From NCBI GenBank assembly GCA_937891165.1, contig CALAEX010000132.1, positions 1-13,662 on the forward strand: 13,662 nt of DNA, written 5' to 3'. This stretch comes from an uncultured Lachnospiraceae bacterium (lineage in GTDB: Bacteria > Bacillota > Clostridia > Lachnospirales > Lachnospiraceae). Positions 10,395-13,662 of this stretch are shown piece by piece (positions within the stretch are counted from its first letter, which is position 1; each line of letters opens with the position of its first letter). The notes under the pieces are model-generated. The model worked only from the letters and a program-made list of their open reading frames with translations, was not told the origin of the DNA and ran no database searches. A program made the translations under genes and the position numbers.

Positions 10395-10408
10395 ATCTTG
10401 TACAAGAT
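10395..10408. promoter_or_regulatory. TTGTACAA palindrome operator
   Basis: Perfect 14-bp palindrome ATCTTGTACAAGAT, 59 bp from the one in the leftward promoter and just beyond the RHH gene's terminator. Confidence 0.8.
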
Positions 10409-10417
10409 GAACAAAAG

Positions 10418-10449
10418 TAAAAAAATAAAGCCACTATAAAAAGTGACTT
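10418..10449 (-). terminator. Terminator of the RHH gene
   Basis: AAGTCACT and AGTGGCTT pair over eight positions with a wobble, followed on the minus strand by TATTTTTTTA. It separates the RHH gene from the operon it probably controls. Confidence 0.8.
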
Positions 10450-10468
10450 CATATTAGAAAACTATTTA

Positions 10469-10660
10469 TTATTTTGAAAGTTCCATTTTTTCGTTTATTG
10501 CATCTACAATAAATGAATTTAGGCTTTTATATCCTAACTCTTTCGCTTTTTCATCTATAACTTTTTTTTGACCTTTAGAAACATTTACAATAATTCTATC
10601 ATATTTTTCTTTTTGAAAATCATTTTTATACTTTGTTGCATCGAATTTTTTATCATCCAT
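10469..10660 (-). CDS. Ribbon-helix-helix regulator
   Basis: A 63-residue protein with a polar N-terminal arm (MDDKKFDATKYKNDFQKEKY), then DRIIVNVSKGQKKVIDEKAK (beta ribbon and first helix) and ELGYKSLNSFIVDAINEKME (turn and second helix), the Arc/CopG-type fold. Such dimers insert a beta ribbon into the major groove of short palindromes. The gene has its own promoter free of operators and its own terminator. TTGTACAA palindromes lie on both sides, inside the promoters of the leftward and rightward operons, so it is the natural candidate repressor of both. ATG at 10660 follows AGGAG at about eleven bases. Confidence 0.85.
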   Translation of the reverse strand: MDDKKFDATKYKNDFQKEKYDRIIVNVSKGQKKVIDEKAKELGYKSLNSFIVDAINEKMELSK

Positions 10661-10713
10661 TCTTTTTTCTTCTCCTATCTTTTTCTTTCATATAATCATA
10701 ATATCTTATCTTT

Positions 10714-10742
10714 ATAATACCACAAAAGAAATACATACTCAA
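10714..10742 (-). promoter_or_regulatory. Promoter of the RHH gene
   Basis: Minus strand TTGAGT, 17-bp spacer, TATTAT. No palindrome lies inside it; a TGTACA-containing half-site is found at 10753-10760. Confidence 0.6.
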
Positions 10743-10782
10743 TAATTAATTTCTGTACAAATTATACAAATTTCATTTGCAA

Positions 10783-10796
10783 ATCTTGTACAAGAT
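10783..10796. promoter_or_regulatory. TTGTACAA palindrome operator
   Basis: Perfect 14-bp palindrome ATCTTGTACAAGAT, just upstream of the rightward promoter. Confidence 0.8.
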
Positions 10797-10801
10797 GTAT
10801 A

Positions 10802-10830
10802 TTGATTATTCTTGTACAAGATGTTATAAT
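10802..10830 (+). promoter_or_regulatory. Rightward promoter with operator in the spacer
   Basis: TTGATT at 10802, 17-bp spacer, TATAAT at 10825. TTCTTGTACAAGAT (10809-10822) lies entirely between the two boxes, so a bound repressor would block RNA polymerase. Confidence 0.85.
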
Positions 10831-10879
10831 ATCCTCAACAACAATAAATAAAACATTTATTTTAAAGGAGGACATTCAA

Positions 10880-11194
10880 ATGTTACAAATCTTAAATTTG
10901 GCAGAAGCAAAAGCATGGAGCGAAAAGAACTTATATGAAGCAGATTCTTTCTTATATCCTTTAAAAGTAGCCGTAAAGCGTGGCTTATTGATGGAAATTG
11001 ATGAAGAACACTTTGCAGTAGTAGAAACGGAACACTTTGGTTGTACTTGGGTATTAGATGAAATTAAAAGACTTTCTGACGAAGAAATGAAAGAACTAGA
11101 TTTATATTGTAGATATAGATATAAGGAACACGTTACAACGTACCCTAAAGGTTATCAAGGTGCTATAGAAATAAATGCTGGTTTTAATTTATAG
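10880..11194 (+). CDS. Hypothetical protein of the RHH-controlled operon
   Basis: A 104-residue acidic protein, MLQILNLAEAKAWSEKNLYE, then VAVKRGLLMEIDEEHFAVVE, a middle RLSDEEMKELDLYCRYRYKE and the end TYPKGYQGAIEINAGFNL. ATG at 10880 has AAAGGAGG eight bases upstream; the frame open to 10802 crosses the promoter and is not coding. I do not recognise the family. It is first in an operon with the J-domain protein and directly follows the operator-controlled promoter, so it is made when the repressor is relieved. Confidence 0.75.
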   Translation: MLQILNLAEAKAWSEKNLYEADSFLYPLKVAVKRGLLMEIDEEHFAVVETEHFGCTWVLDEIKRLSDEEMKELDLYCRYRYKEHVTTYPKGYQGAIEINAGFNL

Positions 11195-11236
11195 ATACTA
11201 TCAACTACTACTATATAAAGAAAGAAGGATGAAACA

Positions 11237-11743
11237 ATGACATACTTTAGAAATATCAATACATTGGAAGAATTAAGAAAGCAATACAAAGAGTTATTAA
11301 AGAAATATCACCCAGATAATGCAAATGGAAGTACAGAAGCAACACAACAAATCAACGCAGAATATGAACAGTTATTTAAAATATTGAAGAATAAACACGA
11401 AAGCACCAGTACAAACGATACACAAGCAAATTATAACAATAATATGTATGATTGGGAAAACGACAAGGCATTACGTGAAGTATTAGAAAAGATTATTCAT
11501 TTCTCTAATATTACTATTGAGATAGTTGGCAACTGGATTTGGATATCAGGAAATACATATTCATATAAAAAGGAATTGAAAGAACTTGGTTTTAAATGGG
11601 CGAATACGAAAAAGATGTGGTTCTATCATACGGAAACTTTCAAAAAGAAAAGTAAGAAAACTTTATCAATGGACGATATTAGAAGTTATTATGGAAGTAC
11701 AGAAGTATATACAGAACAAAGAATATTATTGAAACAAGCGTAA
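11237..11743 (+). CDS. J-domain protein with extra C-terminal domain
   Basis: A 168-residue protein. Residues 1-55 are a compact J-domain: YFRNINTLEELRKQYKELLK, the diagnostic YHPD at ~24-27, then INAEYEQLFKILKNK. The HPD triad stimulates DnaK ATPase. After a polar linker (STSTNDTQANYNNN), residues ~72-155 form a second domain with IEIVGNWIWISGNTYSYKKE, LKELGFKWANTKKMWFYHTE and SMDDIRSYYGSTEV. From memory this architecture is common on Firmicutes phages and integrative elements; its target is unknown. The Gly-Phe region and zinc finger of true DnaJ are absent. ATG at 11237 has GAAGGATG upstream. It is second in the operator-controlled operon, 42 bases after the first gene. Confidence 0.9.
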   Translation: MTYFRNINTLEELRKQYKELLKKYHPDNANGSTEATQQINAEYEQLFKILKNKHESTSTNDTQANYNNNMYDWENDKALREVLEKIIHFSNITIEIVGNWIWISGNTYSYKKELKELGFKWANTKKMWFYHTETFKKKSKKTLSMDDIRSYYGSTEVYTEQRILLKQA

Positions 11744-11749
11744 AAAATA

Positions 11750-11779
11750 AGGGTATAAGCCATGAAAAGCCTATACCCT
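11750..11779 (+). terminator. Hairpin after the J-domain gene
   Basis: AGGGTATA (11750) and TATACCCT (11772) pair perfectly. No T-run follows, so it may protect the mRNA 3' end, with the stronger terminator further on. Confidence 0.5.
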
Positions 11780-11813
11780 ATTGGAATATTAGTTCATCAG
11801 AAAATGTTGGTAG

Positions 11814-11827
11814 TTGTTCTGCTGCCA
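11814..11827. repeat. Dispersed 14-mer, copy C
   Basis: TTGTTCTGCTGCCA is identical to 8591-8604. As there, it lies downstream of a terminator-like hairpin at the end of a rightward unit. Confidence 0.65.
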
Positions 11828-11865
11828 TTGAATTAAATATAAATCAGAAAAGAAAGATAAATGTA

Positions 11866-11903
11866 AAAGGCTAGGAGCATAAAACTCTTAGCCTTTCTTT
11901 TTG
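11866..11903 (+). terminator. Strong terminator of the rightward operon
   Basis: AAAGGCTAGGAG (11866) and CTCTTAGCCTTT (11885) pair over 12 positions with one wobble, then CTTTTTG. Confidence 0.85.
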
Positions 11904-12096
11904 TCTTATTATGTGGTTTATATCTCGTTATATGGCTCAAATTTCGCTTTTTAATGGCTCATTGAAAAAGTATTAGATAATGTTGAAACGTGCCAAAATA
12001 ACGACTAGAATGTGCTTGTAATATGTATATATGGTGGCAGAATAGATATAGAGTGTCTGAAAGGATGGCGGTATATTTACATTTATTATAAAGTGC

Positions 12097-12118
12097 TTTA
12101 TTCTAGGAAAACCCCTAT
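12097..12118. repeat. Direct repeat, copy 1
   Basis: TTTATTCTAGGAAAACCCCT and the following bases match 12186-12209 at nearly all positions with a small gap. The copies are 89 bp apart. Confidence 0.6.
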
Positions 12119-12185
12119 CTAATCTACTCATGGATTATGGAGATTTTTTGAGTACCGAAGTGAACAGGAGTAGTGAATGTATTAG

Positions 12186-12209
12186 TTTATACTAGGAAAA
12201 TACCTCTAT
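12186..12209. repeat. Direct repeat, copy 2
   Basis: TTTATACTAGGAAAATACCT and the following bases match copy 1 at 12097-12118. Same orientation, just downstream of the DAC-like gene on the minus strand. Confidence 0.6.
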
Positions 12210-12255
12210 TTTAAATAAGTATACTTTTTATATAAATTTTCTGTAAAGATTTTTT

Positions 12256-13662
12256 CTATTCTTTAGGAAAGATATCTATAGTTTTATCTTCAGAAAAAAC
12301 GAAAATTTTACAATCTTCTTGATTTATATTATATATATTCTTAAAATGCAAAGAGTCACCTGATATAAATGTTAATGCGGAATTATATCTTGCCCCTCTA
12401 GACATTTTACAAGCACTATCAGAAATTCCGTCTAAAATGACACCTATTGCATGACATCTTCCATCTGTATCTATAATAACAGCTCCATCAATTGCAGATA
12501 AATTTAAAATCATTGATGGATTCTCAAAAAGATTTTTTGATGTTTCTTTAATTCTTATTCCTCTGTTTTTCTTACAAAAATATGTAGCTAACTTTTCTGC
12601 TTCATTTGGATATGTAAAAATAATCATCGTACCATGTTGTTGTTTTTTTGCGTTATTTATAATCTCTAACATTTTTTTAGCATTTTTTTCTGACAATTGG
12701 CATAAAGCTTCATAATTTTTTAATTCAATTTCATTTATATCTGGAATATAATATCTTTCATTTTTTCGTTCTAATATTATTTTATTATTACTTTCAATTT
12801 TCCATTTTCTATATCCAGTAAATTTTAAAATTACACATTCATTTTCTTTTATATTATCTAACTTATCTAATCCATAAATAAAATATTCATCTCTTTCTTT
12901 CGTTACTAAAAGAGCATATCCCTCTCTTGATATTTCTAAATATTTCCTTATAATTCTTAATTCTTCTTGAGTTAATTTAATCCTATCATTAAATTCTAAC
13001 TCATTACTCTCTCTTGTTTCATCTGATATAAAAACAATACTTCCTACACACTCTTCTCCTTCATATGTTTGTGTTGCCAGTTCATTAAGCAATTCCGAAT
13101 TTGGTATAACATTATTCTCTAGAAGAATTTTATTTGCATATTCATTCAAAACTTTGTAACTATCTAATACACCTTTTTCTGTAGGACTTTCAATATAACC
13201 TATACTTTCACTTAATAAACTTTCAAATACTGTATCAGCATTTTCTCCAATAGGATTATCACTTAAACTGTCAATCCCAATGCCATAAATTCGTATAAAA
13301 CCGTTTTCATCTAAATTTCCAACTTTAATTTTTGAAAAATAAAATTTTTGGTTATCACAAATAGGACTTCCGTTTTTCTTATTTACACTATTGATTAATT
13401 TTTTAATTAAAGGTTCTATATTTAAATTAATATCCAAAATGATACTATTATCCAAAATAACAGATTGATTTTTATCAAAGAAATTTCTACATTCATTAGA
13501 AAGAATTCTATATAATTCTGAACAGATATTATTTTGATATTTATAAACTTCTTTCTTTTCTTTATCAATTATACAAAATATATTTTGGGATGATTCTTTA
13601 ATATCAATAATATATAAATGAGTTTTTCCTTCCAAGTCTAAATTTATTTCTTTTATAGAATC
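12256..13662 (-). CDS. DisA/DAC-like nucleotide-binding protein, 5' end beyond window
   Basis: The frame is open to the right edge, so the start is not seen; TTG at 13635 is only the first possible start codon inside the window and lacks a ribosome site. At least 468 residues are present. Counting from 13635, the C-terminal part resembles the diadenylate cyclase (DAC/DisA_N) fold: GTMIIFTYPNEAEKLA (335-350), NLSAIDGAVIIDTDGRCHAI (378-397, with the DGA motif) and MSRGARYNSALTFIS (411-425). Active cyclases have RHR where this has RYN, so catalysis is doubtful and a nucleotide-sensing role is more likely, as proposed for DAC-derived sensor domains (DACNV-type) in conflict systems. A beta-rich region with FTGYRKWKI precedes it. 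The N-terminal 200 residues are unrecognised. Confidence 0.75.
   Translation of the reverse strand, partial: DSIKEINLDLEGKTHLYIIDIKESSQNIFCIIDKEKKEVYKYQNNICSELYRILSNECRNFFDKNQSVILDNSIILDINLNIEPLIKKLINSVNKKNGSPICDNQKFYFSKIKVGNLDENGFIRIYGIGIDSLSDNPIGENADTVFESLLSESIGYIESPTEKGVLDSYKVLNEYANKILLENNVIPNSELLNELATQTYEGEECVGSIVFISDETRESNELEFNDRIKLTQEELRIIRKYLEISREGYALLVTKERDEYFIYGLDKLDNIKENECVILKFTGYRKWKIESNNKIILERKNERYYIPDINEIELKNYEALCQLSEKNAKKMLEIINNAKKQQHGTMIIFTYPNEAEKLATYFCKKNRGIRIKETSKNLFENPSMILNLSAIDGAVIIDTDGRCHAIGVILDGISDSACKMSRGARYNSALTFISGDSLHFKNIYNINQEDCKIFVFSEDKTIDIFPKE

Larger units (their letters stand above)
11904..12255. other. Non-coding segment between the operon and the DAC-like gene
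   Basis: About 350 bases without a supported gene. ATGGCTCA occurs twice near 11931-11962, and 12097-12209 holds two long direct repeats with an inverted pair TACTCA/TGAGTA between them. It looks like a module boundary, but no att site or target duplication can be proven. Confidence 0.5.

Noticed and set aside
10802..10879. Upstream extension of the 10880 gene
   Set aside because: The extra codons cover the promoter and operator, and the strong ribosome site belongs to ATG 10880.
12732..12780. Possible repeats in the AT-rich DAC-like gene
   Set aside because: Only homopolymer-type AT similarity, no regular period.
1..13662. CRISPR array, complete tRNA or rRNA, insertion sequence
   Set aside because: No regularly spaced repeat-spacer pattern, no full cloverleaf, and no transposase or integrase frame was found.

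Overview
The DNA is very AT-rich, with strong AGGAGG-type ribosome sites, TTGACA/TATAAT promoters and short, tightly packed genes. This points to a low-GC Gram-positive host, probably a gut Clostridia or Lachnospiraceae-like bacterium. That placement is inferred from gene style; no rRNA or housekeeping gene is present. A RepA_N-type replication initiator, plasmid-type regulators, toxin-antitoxin modules and small hypothetical genes make the window most likely a plasmid or a plasmid-derived integrative element. No relaxase, integrase or transposase is visible.

Layout. (1) 10-912: a two-helix membrane protein of unknown role. (2) 1061-1442: a stand-alone LexA-type DNA-binding domain with an overlapping 43-codon gene. 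(3) 1550-3840, all minus strand: the replication region. A coiled-coil protein, several tiny genes, a tRNA T-arm-like hairpin and repA lie in order, and four exactly 23-bp-spaced iterons sit inside repA as a putative origin. (4) 3882-4587: a Uma2-family gene framed by near-perfect 25-bp inverted repeats. (5) 4754-5402: two divergent XRE regulators around a twin operator, with a predicted small RNA facing the end of the left one. (6) 5516-6538: yefM with a frameshifted yoeB, then a truncated ParB-like fragment. (7) 6676-7467: a ribbon-helix-helix (RHH) regulator and two small genes in one minus-strand series, with a second predicted small RNA antisense to the spacer between them. (8) 7494-8604: a membrane/SHOCT-like gene broken by an in-frame TAG, and a plus-strand gene with an unclear start. 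(9) 8711-9034: a type I toxin-antitoxin locus with a 28-aa hydrophobic peptide and a convergent antisense RNA. (10) 9071-11903: two operons and an RHH regulator; palindromes centred on TTGTACAA fill the spacers of both outward promoters. (11) 11904-12255: a non-coding segment with direct repeats. (12) 12256-13662: a DisA/DAC-like nucleotide-binding protein running off the right edge.

How the parts may work together. RepA and its internal iterons would drive replication, while yefM and the type I locus are maintenance modules, the former now apparently toxin-dead. The RHH protein at 10469-10660 is the natural candidate to control the leftward coiled-coil operon and the rightward operon with a J-domain protein. 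The most unusual theme is RNA. Three convergent small RNAs (4789-4868, 7163-7238, 8897-8999) each have a terminator hairpin with a large 19-23 nt loop containing ACTTT followed by a GG-rich segment, and each hairpin covers the TAG stop of the opposing gene. One is the probable type I antitoxin; the other two may be relatives adapted to regulate DNA-binding-protein genes. All of this is read by eye, without alignments or folding software.
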